Positions 9,122 to 17,258 of a stretch of DNA of 64,000 bases are shown in pieces. The position numbers and the translations under genes are program-made. How positions within the stretch are numbered: position 1 is the stretch's first letter; each line of letters opens with the position of its first letter. The stretch comes from Miniphocaeibacter sp012841535 (lineage in GTDB: Bacteria > Bacillota > Clostridia > Tissierellales > Peptoniphilaceae). Below the pieces are notes generated by a model that saw nothing but the letters and a program-made list of their open reading frames with translations, was not told where the DNA came from and did not search any database. The stretch lies in NCBI RefSeq assembly GCF_049274025.1, contig NZ_JBASRV010000017.1. One strand, given 5' to 3'.

Positions 9122-10114
9122 ATGTATCATTCAAGATGGAAGGGAAATCATTATGAAGCAGGTTTTAAATATGGCCAAAGACTATATGAAAACAAGGTAG
9201 ATTTAAAGCTAGAGAAAAGAGTAAATAATGAAAAAATAAACTATGGGAAAAAGGTTTTTAAATATTATGAGAGATTTTATCTGGAAATAGTTGAAGAAAT
9301 AGATGGATTTTCTAAGGGATTAAGGGAAGAATTTATTAAGGTATTTTCATTTTTAACAGCCATGTATATTTTTACCTATGAAAACTTTTGTTCAATAATT
9401 GGAATAAAAAATGAAAATGAAATAATTTTAGCGAGAAATTCGGATTTTAATATTGCCTTGGAAAAACTTACAGACAGTGCCTTTTATAATTTAAAAGACG
9501 GATATTCATTTATAGGAAATACAACTGCCATGATTCAAATGGAAGATGGAATAAATGAGTATGGTCTTTCTTGTGGCCTTACCTTTGTCTATCCAACTGT
9601 AAAGGATTACGGATTTAATGCAGGTTTTATTATTAGGTATATATTGGAAAAATGTAAAACCGTTGAAGAGGCCATAGCTTTTATGGAAAGAATTCCTTTA
9701 GGTTCTTCCCAGAACCTTATAATTGCTGACAAATATGGTAAACTTGCCTTAATAGAATCAAATCCAAAGAATAGCTACATTGTATTTAACGAAGGCAAGG
9801 ACATGGCCTTATACAGGATTAATCACTTTATTAGTGAAAATATGAGAGAATATAAGTATAGTACAGTAGATGACATATTTTCTCATAGAAGATATGAAAC
9901 TTTAAATAATCAGGATTATGGAAAATATAAATTAGATGATTTAGTAGATTTATTAAAGGGTAATAGAGGATTTTTATGCCAATATAATAGAAAATTAGGA
10001 ATGGATACAATTTGGTCTTCAATTTATGATATAGGGAGAAAAGAAATTTATAGATGTGAAGGAAATCCTAGTAGGAAAAATTTTAACAAGGATAGTAGAC
10101 TTAAATTTAAATAA
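9122..10114 (+). CDS. C45-family autoproteolytic acyltransferase/hydrolase
   Basis: 330 residues. The layout matches the acyl-CoA:6-aminopenicillanate acyltransferase-like (peptidase C45) N-terminal-nucleophile family. A roughly 90-residue helical propeptide precedes Cys90 in ENFCSIIG, which would become the N-terminal nucleophile after self-cleavage. It continues with LARNSDF, the NEYGLSCGLTF strand and the LIADKYGKLALIE strand typical of Ntn hydrolases. Members cut or form amide bonds; the substrate here is unknown. No signal peptide, so cytoplasmic. RBS AAGAGGTGA fixes the start. Likely cotranscribed with the GNAT gene 10 bp downstream. Confidence 0.8.
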   Translation: MYHSRWKGNHYEAGFKYGQRLYENKVDLKLEKRVNNEKINYGKKVFKYYERFYLEIVEEIDGFSKGLREEFIKVFSFLTAMYIFTYENFCSIIGIKNENEIILARNSDFNIALEKLTDSAFYNLKDGYSFIGNTTAMIQMEDGINEYGLSCGLTFVYPTVKDYGFNAGFIIRYILEKCKTVEEAIAFMERIPLGSSQNLIIADKYGKLALIESNPKNSYIVFNEGKDMALYRINHFISENMREYKYSTVDDIFSHRRYETLNNQDYGKYKLDDLVDLLKGNRGFLCQYNRKLGMDTIWSSIYDIGRKEIYRCEGNPSRKNFNKDSRLKFK

Positions 10115-10124
10115 GAGGAAGATT

Positions 10125-10631
10125 ATGCATATAGAGTTAATAAATCGAAATAATTTGGGGAAACTTTATAAGTTTGAAGTGGATAATAGAAAATATTTTG
10201 AAGAAATTGGACTTCCAAGAAAAGAAGAGTATTATAAATATGAAAAATTTTTAGAGTTATCCTATAACCTAATAGATGAACAAATAAAAGACCAAGGTTA
10301 TTATTATTTGCTAATAGATAGTTATGATGTAATTGGAAGAATAAATATTTCACAAATAATTAGAGGACCATTAAACAAGGGTGAACTTGGCTACCGTTTA
10401 GGAAAAGATGTTCAGGGAAGGGGCTATGGGACTAAAGGAGTTTCTTTAGTAGTAGAGCAGGCAAGGAAAAACCATAAACTACATAGACTAGAAGCAGGAA
10501 CTTCTTTAGAAAATATTCCATCTCAAAGGATATTGGAGAAAAATGGATTTAGGAAAGTTGGTATTTATGAAGAGTACATTTTAATAAATGGAATTTGGTT
10601 AAACAATATACTCTATGAAAAAATATTATAA
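10125..10631 (+). CDS. GNAT N-acetyltransferase, RimJ/RimL type
   Basis: 168 residues from the ATG at 10125, behind an AAGAGGAAG RBS; a longer reading frame overlaps the previous gene and is not needed. The acetyl-CoA loop is seen as GYRLGKDVQGRGYGTKG, followed by the family's LEAGTSLENIPSQRILEKNGF segment and a C-terminal strand. The overall pattern is that of the RimJ/RimL-like GNATs acting on protein N-termini or small amines. The substrate is not predictable. It lies 10 bp after the C45 gene. Confidence 0.85.
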   Translation: MHIELINRNNLGKLYKFEVDNRKYFEEIGLPRKEEYYKYEKFLELSYNLIDEQIKDQGYYYLLIDSYDVIGRINISQIIRGPLNKGELGYRLGKDVQGRGYGTKGVSLVVEQARKNHKLHRLEAGTSLENIPSQRILEKNGFRKVGIYEEYILINGIWLNNILYEKIL

Positions 10632-10681
10632 TAATATAGGTAGAAGGAAAATTAAGGTATTTATTTTACTTGGAGGTGAAT

Positions 10682-11587
10682 ATGTCTAATATAATAGCGG
10701 TAATATGGGATTTTGATAAAACTCTAGTAGATGGCTATATGCAGGAGCCAATCTTTAAGGAATATGGAGTTAACAGTAAGGATTTTTGGAATGAAGTAAA
10801 TAAAATGCCAGATGAAATTTATAAGCAACAGGGAGTTAATGTTAATAGGGAAACTATTTATTTAAATAAATTTATTAGGGAATCCCAAAATGGTGGGAAA
10901 TTTGCCGGTTTAAATAATGAGAAATTAAGAAAATTAGGGGAAAGACTTGATTTTTATCCTGGTGTAGAAAACTTTTTTAAAGAAATTGTTAATTTACCAA
11001 ATTTAAAAGAAAATTCAATTTGGAAAGAATATGGCATTTCCATAGAGAACTATATTATAAGTACAGGTTTTAAGGAAATAGTTAAAGGCTGTAGTCTTAT
11101 GAAATATACTAAGGGGATTTGGGGTTGTGAAATTATAGAAAAAAATAATGTTTTGGCTGAAATAGGCTATACCTTAGACAACACTACAAAAACCAGGGCC
11201 CTTTTTGAAATAAACAAAGGTGTAGGACTTGTAGATAACATTGATGTAAATTCTAAAATGCCGGAGGAACTGCGAAGAATTCAATTTAAAAATATGATTT
11301 ATATTGCAGATGGTCCCAGTGATGTGCCAGCTTTTTCCTTAATGAAGAAAAATGGTGGTGCAACTTTTGCAGTTTATCCTAAGGGAAATAAAGAAGCATT
11401 TAGGCAAGTGGAAAATTTAAGGAAAGATGGTAGGGTAGACATGTTTGCAGAAGCTAATTATGAGGATAATAGTACTGCAAATATGTGGATTATTAATAAA
11501 ATAGAAGAATTTGCAAATAGAATTATAGATAATTCTAAGAAGAAATTGGAAGAATCCATTGGCGATTCTCCAAAGCACTTAACATAA
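10682..11587 (+). CDS. HAD-superfamily hydrolase
   Basis: 301 residues from the ATG at 10682, preceded by GGAGGTGA. Motif I is DFDKTLVDG, with both aspartates. Motif II is the ISTGF segment in the middle. The terminal acidic motif is IADGPSDVPAFS. These mark a Mg-dependent phosphatase-type HAD protein related to phosphoserine phosphatases. A cap region lies between motifs I and II. The substrate is unknown. It is 50 bp after the GNAT gene. Confidence 0.85.
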   Translation: MSNIIAVIWDFDKTLVDGYMQEPIFKEYGVNSKDFWNEVNKMPDEIYKQQGVNVNRETIYLNKFIRESQNGGKFAGLNNEKLRKLGERLDFYPGVENFFKEIVNLPNLKENSIWKEYGISIENYIISTGFKEIVKGCSLMKYTKGIWGCEIIEKNNVLAEIGYTLDNTTKTRALFEINKGVGLVDNIDVNSKMPEELRRIQFKNMIYIADGPSDVPAFSLMKKNGGATFAVYPKGNKEAFRQVENLRKDGRVDMFAEANYEDNSTANMWIINKIEEFANRIIDNSKKKLEESIGDSPKHLT

Positions 11588-11609
11588 ATTTGAAAACTCA
11601 ATATTTTAT

Positions 11610-11651
11610 TGACCTAGATAGCTTTTAAAAAAGGCAAGCTGATGTAGGTCA
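11610..11651 (+). other. Leader hairpin related to the 151-bp repeats
   Basis: TGACCTA and TAGGTCA close a stem that also pairs AGCTT with AAGCT around an A-rich loop. It ends just before the RBS (AAAAGGGAG) of the GNAT at 11666. The same element, in better-paired form, precedes the peptidase gene at 12720 and forms part of the repeat unit at 12162-12705. There is no T-run, so it is not a simple terminator. Confidence 0.6.
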
Positions 11652-11665
11652 AAAGGGAGAAAAAC

Positions 11666-12124
11666 ATGGAATTTAGGAAAATAAACAAAAAAAATTATAT
11701 GGACTGTTTTTTATTAAAATTAGATAGTAATCAAGAGAATTTTGTAGCAAGTAGTGCTCAATCTTTAGTAGAGTCAGCATATGAAGATGAACTTAATATT
11801 CTTGGAATATATAGTGAGGAAAATATGATAGGTTACCTGTTATATGATTATGATAAGGATATTCAAGGCTGGTCATTGAGTAGATTTATGATTGATTATA
11901 GATATCAGGGAAAGGGCTATGGAAAAGAAGCTGCAATTAAATTTCTGGAGTATTTTAAAAAGAATGTAGGTGAAAATAAATTACACATATCTATAGATTT
12001 AAATAATATACCTGCACAGAAAATGTTTAAATCCCTAGGATTTAAAGAAATGAAAGAAATAGAATATGAATATTTAGGAAGATCTTTTAAAGAAATTCAA
12101 ATGATAAAGATTTTTAATATATGA
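11666..12124 (+). CDS. GNAT N-acetyltransferase
   Basis: 152 residues. The core motif reads LSRFMIDYRYQGKGYGKEA, the acetyl-CoA pyrophosphate loop, followed by LHISIDLNNIPAQKMFKSLGF, the alpha4/beta6 region. It resembles diamine/spermidine acetyltransferase-like (BltD/PaiA) proteins of Firmicutes, but the substrate is not certain. The gene has its own leader hairpin and RBS and is followed by the 151-bp repeat array. Confidence 0.85.
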   Translation: MEFRKINKKNYMDCFLLKLDSNQENFVASSAQSLVESAYEDELNILGIYSEENMIGYLLYDYDKDIQGWSLSRFMIDYRYQGKGYGKEAAIKFLEYFKKNVGENKLHISIDLNNIPAQKMFKSLGFKEMKEIEYEYLGRSFKEIQMIKIFNI

Positions 12125-12161
12125 AAATATAGATTGTTGGCATAATTAAAACAATAGTAGA

Positions 12162-12705
12162 GCAGACAGTTTCAACCAATGGCGAAGCTCTTGGGAAAGA
12201 GGTTGCTTTTGACCTAGACAGCTTTCAAAAAAGGCAAGCTGTGTTAGGGAAGTAGTTATTTTAATTTTAAAGTAGTGAAAAGCTAGTTAAATAAAAATAT
12301 TAATGTTACAAAGCAGACTGTTTCAACCAATGGCAAAGCTCTTGGGAAAGAGGTTGCATTTGACCTAGACAGCTTTCCAAAAAGGCAAGCTGTGTTAGGA
12401 AAGTAGTTATTTTAATTTTAGAGTAGTGAAAAGCTAGTTAAATAAAAATATTAATGTTACAAAGCAGACAGTTTCAACCAATGGCAAAGCTCTTGGGAAA
12501 CAGGTTGCATTTGACCTAGACAGCTTTCAAAAAAGGCAAGCTGTGTTAGGGAAGTAGTTATTTTAATTTTAAAGTAGTGAAAAGCTAGTTAAATAAAAAT
12601 ATTAATGTTACAAAGCAGACTGTTTCAGCCAATCGCAAAGCTCTTGGGAAACAGGTTGCATTTGACCTACATCAGCTTTCAAAAAACGAAAGCTGTGTTA
12701 GGTCA
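12162..12705 (+). repeat. 151-bp tandem repeat array, 3 full copies plus a partial
   Basis: Copies start at 12162, 12313, 12464 and 12615 with exact 151-bp spacing; the fourth is cut short at about 12705, where the peptidase RBS begins. Copies differ at only a few positions. Each holds two predicted stem-loops. One has CAACC/GGTTG outside CTCTT/AAGAG; the other has ACCTA...TTAGG with AGCTTTC or AGCTT pairing. They are separated by about 70 bp of AT-rich sequence. The period is not a multiple of three and no frame stays open, so the array is non-coding. The stretch 12125-12719 holds nothing else. Confidence 0.9.
12663..12705 (+). other. Terminal hairpin of the repeat array at the peptidase leader
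   Basis: TGACCTA/TAGGTCA forms the base and AGCTTTC/GAAAGCT the top of a 43-nt hairpin with a 3x3 internal loop. It abuts the RBS (AAAGGAG) of the gene at 12720. The internal array copies keep only CCTA/TAGG at the base, so only the copies next to genes retain the full stem. Confidence 0.6.
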
Positions 12706-12719
12706 TAAAGGAGAAGAAT

Positions 12720-13682
12720 ATGTATTCAGGATATTTAACAGATATTAAGGGAATAAAGGTTGGACATTATTCCGACTATGAAAATTTAACCGGTGTTACA
12801 GTTATACTTCCACCAAATAAAACTGTTTGTGGTGTTGATGTTAGAGGAGGAGCACCTGGTACAAGGGAAACGGATTTATTAAAACCGGAAAATTTCGTTG
12901 AGAACATTCATGGACTTGTTCTTTCAGGTGGTTCAGCCTATGGACTTGATTCAGCTTCAGGAGTTATGAAATACTTAGAGGAAAAAAATATTGGCCTTGA
13001 TGTTGGAGTCGGGAAAGTTCCTATAGTTCCTGCAGCTGTTATTTTTGATTTAGCCTGTGGAAATTCTAAAATAAGGCCTAATTTAGAAATGGGTTACTTG
13101 GCTTGTGAAAAAGCAAGTGAAAAAGAAAATAGGCAGGGAAATATTGGAGGAGGAACAGGAGCGACAGTTGGAAAAATATTAGGAATGGACTTTGCAATGA
13201 AGTCCGGTCTTGGCTCTGCAACTATAAAAACAGGGGAATTAATAGTTTCTGCCTTAACAATTTGCAATGCTTTTGGAGATGTTTTTGACTATGAGAAAAA
13301 TATTCAAATAGCAGGCTGCTACGATAAAAAGACAAAGGAATTTAAAAATACCTTAGAAATTTACAAGGAAATTGTAAATCAAGGAGTTGGCTTTTCTAAA
13401 ATGGAAAATACCACTATATCTCTAGTAGCAACTAATGGAATTTTCAATAAGGCAGAATGTATGAAAATTTCAGCAATGGCCCACAATGGTTATGCCAACA
13501 GTATTTTTCCTGTTCATACCTTAAACGATGGGGATACTATTTTTACCCTAGCAACAGGAGAGATAAAAACAGATGTTAGTCTTGTTGGAGCCTTAGCAAG
13601 TCAAGCTATAGCAAGAGCTGTTGCTAATAGTGTATATGCTGTTAAGTCAGTAGGTGGCTTTGTTTCCTATGGTGATTTGTAA
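12720..13682 (+). CDS. P1-family (DmpA-like) aminopeptidase
   Basis: 320 residues. It matches the DmpA/BapA beta-aminopeptidase family (peptidase S58/P1), a self-cleaving Ntn-like fold. Signatures: GVDVRGGAPGTRETDLL near the start, VLSGGSAYGLD, the glycine-rich GNIGGGTGATVGKI segment and, late in the chain, TTISLVATNG, where the nucleophile precursor Ser/Thr lies. The C-terminal part carries AMAHNGYANSIFPVHT and DGDTIFTLATG. It would remove N-terminal residues from short peptides or amides. No signal peptide. The leader contains the last copy of the 151-bp array. Confidence 0.85.
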   Translation: MYSGYLTDIKGIKVGHYSDYENLTGVTVILPPNKTVCGVDVRGGAPGTRETDLLKPENFVENIHGLVLSGGSAYGLDSASGVMKYLEEKNIGLDVGVGKVPIVPAAVIFDLACGNSKIRPNLEMGYLACEKASEKENRQGNIGGGTGATVGKILGMDFAMKSGLGSATIKTGELIVSALTICNAFGDVFDYEKNIQIAGCYDKKTKEFKNTLEIYKEIVNQGVGFSKMENTTISLVATNGIFNKAECMKISAMAHNGYANSIFPVHTLNDGDTIFTLATGEIKTDVSLVGALASQAIARAVANSVYAVKSVGGFVSYGDL

Positions 13683-13721
13683 AATCTGTATAAAATTATA
13701 TTAGGGTTAAAGGAACAGCTA

Positions 13722-14180
13722 ATGAAAAATAAAATAATTATTAGAGAAATTTTACTATTAATACCTATATTTATAATAATTTCAGTATTAAATTTAATAG
13801 ATAGATTTAACCTAGTTGTAATAAAATTACCATTAATATTCTTATATATTTATACAGTACGATATTTTTTTAAATTTGATTATAATATTGTATTAAAAGA
13901 AAGGGATAGGGGAAATAAAATTTCGGGATTTTATTCAGAATACTCTTTAAAATCTAGGGAGAATTATTACTTAGCCTATAATTATTGGGTTAATCTTGGA
14001 ATTAAGTTAAATCTAATTCTATTATTACTATCTATTATTATATACATATTTATAAAGAAAGAATTTAAGAATTACATTGTTAATATATTTTTACTTATTA
14101 TATTATTAAGTCAAGTTTTAATATGGATGAAATCAAGTAGGTATATTAAATCCTACCATATGAAAGGAAGAAATAAATAA
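13722..14180 (+). CDS. Small integral membrane protein, unknown
   Basis: 152 residues with about four hydrophobic helices (7-24, 34-50, 92-110, 118-138) and a charged loop in the middle (KERDRGNKISGFYSEYSLKSREN). I do not recognise the family. It starts 40 bp after the peptidase, possibly in the same transcript. No catalytic motif is visible. Confidence 0.6.
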   Translation: MKNKIIIREILLLIPIFIIISVLNLIDRFNLVVIKLPLIFLYIYTVRYFFKFDYNIVLKERDRGNKISGFYSEYSLKSRENYYLAYNYWVNLGIKLNLILLLLSIIIYIFIKKEFKNYIVNIFLLIILLSQVLIWMKSSRYIKSYHMKGRNK

Positions 14181-14190
14181 ATAATAATGT

Positions 14191-14220
14191 TTATCAATAC
14201 CTCCTAGGGGTATCTATACT
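14191..14220 (+). promoter_or_regulatory. Promoter with CsoR/CstR-like operator in the spacer
   Basis: ATACCTCCTAGGGGTAT (14197-14213) is an imperfect palindrome of the TACCCC...GGGGTA type bound by CsoR-family repressors. It fills the 18-bp spacer between a weak -35 (TTATCA, 14191-14196) and a -10 TATACT (14215-14220). The DsrE-family gene follows at 14245 with an AGGAGGAA RBS. Confidence 0.6.
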
Positions 14221-14244
14221 TTAGAGAAAAATTAGGAGGAATTT

Positions 14245-14616
14245 ATGCATAATATAGACTTAGTTGTAACCTTAACAGCCCATGAAAGAGATTCAAATAA
14301 TGTGACAATTGCCTTTACTATGGGAATGACTGCAGCACAAAAGGGATATGATGTAGAATTACTACTTCTATCTGATGCAGTACATTTAGCATCAAAGGGA
14401 TATGCTGAGAAAATAGATATAGGTGAGCCATTTAAACCTATAAAAGAGTTATTACCGGCATTTTTAGAAGCAGGTGGAAAATTAAAAGTATGTTCAGCTT
14501 GCATGAAACATAATGGAGTAGAAGAAGATAGTTTAGTAGAAGGTGCTGAAATAATAAATGCAGACTATGTAGTAGATGCAATAATGGAAGCTAAAAAATC
14601 CTTACAATTAAATTAA
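14245..14616 (+). CDS. DsrE-family sulfur carrier-like protein
   Basis: 123 residues, the size of a single DsrE/DsrF domain. The N-terminus has a Rossmann-like start (LVVTLTAHERDSNNVTIAFTMG) and the MGMTAAQKGYDVELLLLSDAV pattern. Two cysteines occur close together in KVCSACMKHNG, at the position where DsrE-like persulfide carriers have theirs. Members move sulfane sulfur between proteins. The CsoR/CstR-like operator upstream fits control by persulfide or metal. No regulator gene is next to it. Single-gene transcript ending at 14659. Confidence 0.85.
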   Translation: MHNIDLVVTLTAHERDSNNVTIAFTMGMTAAQKGYDVELLLLSDAVHLASKGYAEKIDIGEPFKPIKELLPAFLEAGGKLKVCSACMKHNGVEEDSLVEGAEIINADYVVDAIMEAKKSLQLN

Positions 14617-14620
14617 TAGG

Positions 14621-14662
14621 AAAAGCTAATGATTATAAATATCTAAATCATTAGCTTTTGTT
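14621..14662. terminator. Bidirectional terminator between convergent genes
   Basis: AAAAGCTAATGAT (14621-14633) pairs perfectly with ATCATTAGCTTTT (14647-14659). A-runs and T-runs on both sides let it serve the DsrE gene on the plus strand and the UbiD gene on the minus strand. Nearly the same sequence recurs at 18272-18310. Confidence 0.85.
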
Positions 14663-14671
14663 GTTCATTAC

Positions 14672-16135
14672 TTACTTAATCCATTTTTCTATGTCAACTT
14701 CTTTAAAAACACTTCTTTGAAATTTGTCTTTTAAATGGAAAGGTACTGTACAATCGAAGATGGTTTTACAGGATATTCCAACTTGGGAAATTGAATTACT
14801 ATATTCCGGTGTTTGTGAAGGGTCTAAAGGATGACAACTTACTCCGGGAATAGTGATTACATCTTTATCTCCTTGAAATCTTGTATTCATAGCCCACAGT
14901 ACGTCATTTGAATCAAAAATATCAACATCTTCATCTACTAAAATCACATGTTTTAATTCTGAAAATGCTGCAAAGGCAAGTAAAGCAGCTTGTCTATGTT
15001 TACCTTCATCAGAAGGACTTCTTTTTATAAACTGAATAATAGCCATGTATTTGCCTCCACCGGAAGGATGAGCATAGACATTTTTTATATTACCAGGTAA
15101 AGCTTTTTCCAGTAAGATTAAGATGGAAGCTTCAGTAGGTATTCCGGCCATATTTACATGCTCTTCAGAAGGACCTATACATGATTGCATTATTGGGTTT
15201 TTTCTATGAGTAACGGCTTTAACCTTTATTACAGGTAATTCCGGTTTACTTGAACCTGTATATCCGGGAAATTCCGGCATGGCTTTTCCGGTGTTTGTAT
15301 TTAAATCTTCTCTAATTCTTTTGTTTGGAATTAATTCCCCTTCAATTACGTATTCTGCATTAGCTATAGCCTTTTCATTTACAGTTAGACAATTTACTAA
15401 TTTTACAGGCTCATTTCTTAATCCGCCGGCAATTGAAAGTTCATTAAAACCTAAAGGAGTAGTTGGAGGTTCAAAACAAGAAGCAATTTCTATAGCAGGA
15501 TCAACTCCTATACTTATAGATATAGGCATAGGCTTATTGTCTTTTTCATACATCATTCTTAAAGTATCTAAATGTCTACCTGGAACAAAATACATAGAAA
15601 TTTCATCCTTACTTTGTAAACATAATCTATGTATAGTTATATCGGATAATCCATTTATAGGGTTAGTTCCGTAACACATTCCCATTGTTATATACGGACC
15701 GGCATCCTCTTCAGTATTAGTTGGTGCAGGAATAAGTTTTCTAATATCAAATCCACTATCAGAAGCTAAGTGAACAACTTCTTGGCATGTAGCTTCATTA
15801 TTGGATATAGTAATAGGATCTATTGGATTGTTTAGAGAGTCTTTTAATAAAAAACCAAGTTTTTCAGGTTTTTCATTTAACAATAAGCCAACTCTTTCAC
15901 GACTTGACAAAAGTCCTATTAATACTTTGGAATTTTCATGTCCTTTAACGTTATTAAAAATCATAGCAGGACCTAATTTTGTAGGTCTTTTTACTGTACC
16001 GCCGGCTCCAACATATCTATATATTCCCGATATTTCAGCAAAAGGATCAACTTGTACATCTGTTTCCAATATTTGATTTGGAAAAGTTTTGAGATATTCA
16101 ATAGATGTTCTTAAATCATTGATTTTAAAATTCAT
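14672..16135 (-). CDS. UbiD-family decarboxylase, probably for hydroxyarylic acids
   Basis: 487 residues, normal length for prenylated-FMN-dependent UbiD enzymes. The region SCFEPPTTPLGFNELSIAGG followed by LRNEPVKLV matches the family's conserved active-site glutamates (E-x4-G... E). An arginine of the E-R-E set probably lies in the ITIHRLC segment. The neighbours decide the role: LysR on the same strand, and UbiX plus an LpdD-like protein diverging from the shared control region. This trio matches LpdC-LpdB-LpdD, the gallate/protocatechuate decarboxylase system of Lactobacillus plantarum. Gallate or a related acid is the best guess; vanillate or 4-hydroxybenzoate are alternatives. RBS AGGAAGTGA precedes the ATG. 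Confidence 0.9.
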   Translation of the reverse strand: MNFKINDLRTSIEYLKTFPNQILETDVQVDPFAEISGIYRYVGAGGTVKRPTKLGPAMIFNNVKGHENSKVLIGLLSSRERVGLLLNEKPEKLGFLLKDSLNNPIDPITISNNEATCQEVVHLASDSGFDIRKLIPAPTNTEEDAGPYITMGMCYGTNPINGLSDITIHRLCLQSKDEISMYFVPGRHLDTLRMMYEKDNKPMPISISIGVDPAIEIASCFEPPTTPLGFNELSIAGGLRNEPVKLVNCLTVNEKAIANAEYVIEGELIPNKRIREDLNTNTGKAMPEFPGYTGSSKPELPVIKVKAVTHRKNPIMQSCIGPSEEHVNMAGIPTEASILILLEKALPGNIKNVYAHPSGGGKYMAIIQFIKRSPSDEGKHRQAALLAFAAFSELKHVILVDEDVDIFDSNDVLWAMNTRFQGDKDVITIPGVSCHPLDPSQTPEYSNSISQVGISCKTIFDCTVPFHLKDKFQRSVFKEVDIEKWIK

Positions 16136-16146
16136 AAATTCACTTC

Positions 16147-17040
16147 CTATTCTTTGATGTTTTCTTTACAAAATTGCCAAAATTTCTTTGTAGTTGCTGT
16201 ATGATTTTTATTGTTTTTTATCAAAAGAATAAGTTTATTTTTCAAAGGTTTTTCAAAAGGAATACTAACAATATTATTAATATTGCTTGTTTCTAGTAAT
16301 TTTTTTGGTAGAATGCTAATACCGATGTCCTTAGAAATCATTTCTAATATAAGATTATGTCTTGAAACTATGTTTTTTATGTTTAGTTTTAAATTCCTTC
16401 TTTCGAACTCTTTAATAACTATGTCATTTAAAGTAGAGGTTTTATCCATTAGAATAAAGGGATATTTTTCTATTTCTTCATAACTAAGGGTTTTTTTATG
16501 GGCTAGTTCATGATTTTTATTACAGACTAATAGAAATTCATCTTCATAATAATTTATAAAATTATAATTGGAGAGCACTAGGTTAAAATTATCCCGTACA
16601 AGTGCAATATCAACTTCATCATTATTTAAAGCTTGCATTACATATTCTTGGTTCATTTCAATAATATTGAAATATATTTTTTTATCTAAATTTTCACTGC
16701 TAAACTTTGCTAATAATGAACTGGTTCCATAATAAGATAGTATTGGAATAGATGCAAAACGAATATAAGTTTCGGAGACAGCTCTATACTGGTCTAAAGA
16801 TTTATTTAGCTTATTGTATTCTTTAAAAAAAGATTGAGCAAAGTCATATACCTCTTTTCCGGCATGAGTTAATTCTATTATAGATTTTCCTCTGTTTAAT
16901 AATTCTATACCTAGTTCGTTTTCTAAAGCTTTGATTTTTTTCGAAAGTGATGATTGAGAAATAAACATTTCATTGGCAGCTTTTGTAAAGCTTTTATATT
17001 TTACAATAGCTAAGAAGTATTCCAGTTGGTCAGTATTCAA
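16147..17040 (-). CDS. LysR-family transcriptional regulator
   Basis: 297 residues. An N-terminal winged helix (LEYFLAIVKYKSFTKAANEMFISQSSLSKKIKALE, in pieces) is followed by a linker helix and a substrate-binding domain (from about 90). The start is TTG at 17040, behind GGAGGT at 7 bp spacing. It lies 11 bp upstream of the UbiD gene on the same strand and divergent from UbiX, so it is the likely local activator of both arms in response to the aromatic acid substrate. TanR-type regulators of tannin genes are LysR proteins too. Confidence 0.9.
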   Translation of the reverse strand: MNTDQLEYFLAIVKYKSFTKAANEMFISQSSLSKKIKALENELGIELLNRGKSIIELTHAGKEVYDFAQSFFKEYNKLNKSLDQYRAVSETYIRFASIPILSYYGTSSLLAKFSSENLDKKIYFNIIEMNQEYVMQALNNDEVDIALVRDNFNLVLSNYNFINYYEDEFLLVCNKNHELAHKKTLSYEEIEKYPFILMDKTSTLNDIVIKEFERRNLKLNIKNIVSRHNLILEMISKDIGISILPKKLLETSNINNIVSIPFEKPLKNKLILLIKNNKNHTATTKKFWQFCKENIKE

Positions 17041-17103
17041 TTAATTACCTCCTTAGAAACTCTAGCTTATTTGTTTAGCTAAAGTTTATAAAAAATAAAG
17101 TAG

Positions 17104-17207
17104 TATATCAATTCTATTTTAGAAAAAGGTTATTCTAAAAAGAAATTGTTGTTATAAATAATAGCTGATATTATTTATTTGCCATTATATAGGTTATATC
17201 AATTCTA
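17104..17207. promoter_or_regulatory. Divergent control region of the decarboxylase cluster
   Basis: The 218-bp gap between LysR and UbiX holds a perfect inverted repeat TTTTAGAA (17117-17124) / TTCTAAAA (17133-17140), a likely LysR site. It also holds two exact copies of TATATCAATTCTA, at 17104-17116 and 17195-17207, 91 bp apart. The second copy lies about 50 bp before the UbiX start. Confidence 0.55.
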
Positions 17208-17258
17208 ATATCAAATAGAAATAATTACCATTAAAAATTCAACATACAGGGGATATTT

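Noticed and set aside
12211..12217. TTGACC in each 151-bp unit as a -35 element
   Set aside because: No -10 at 16-18 bp; the bases are explained by the hairpin stem.
12162..12705. CRISPR-like array
   Set aside because: Whole 151-bp units repeat including the parts between motifs; no variable spacers and no cas genes.
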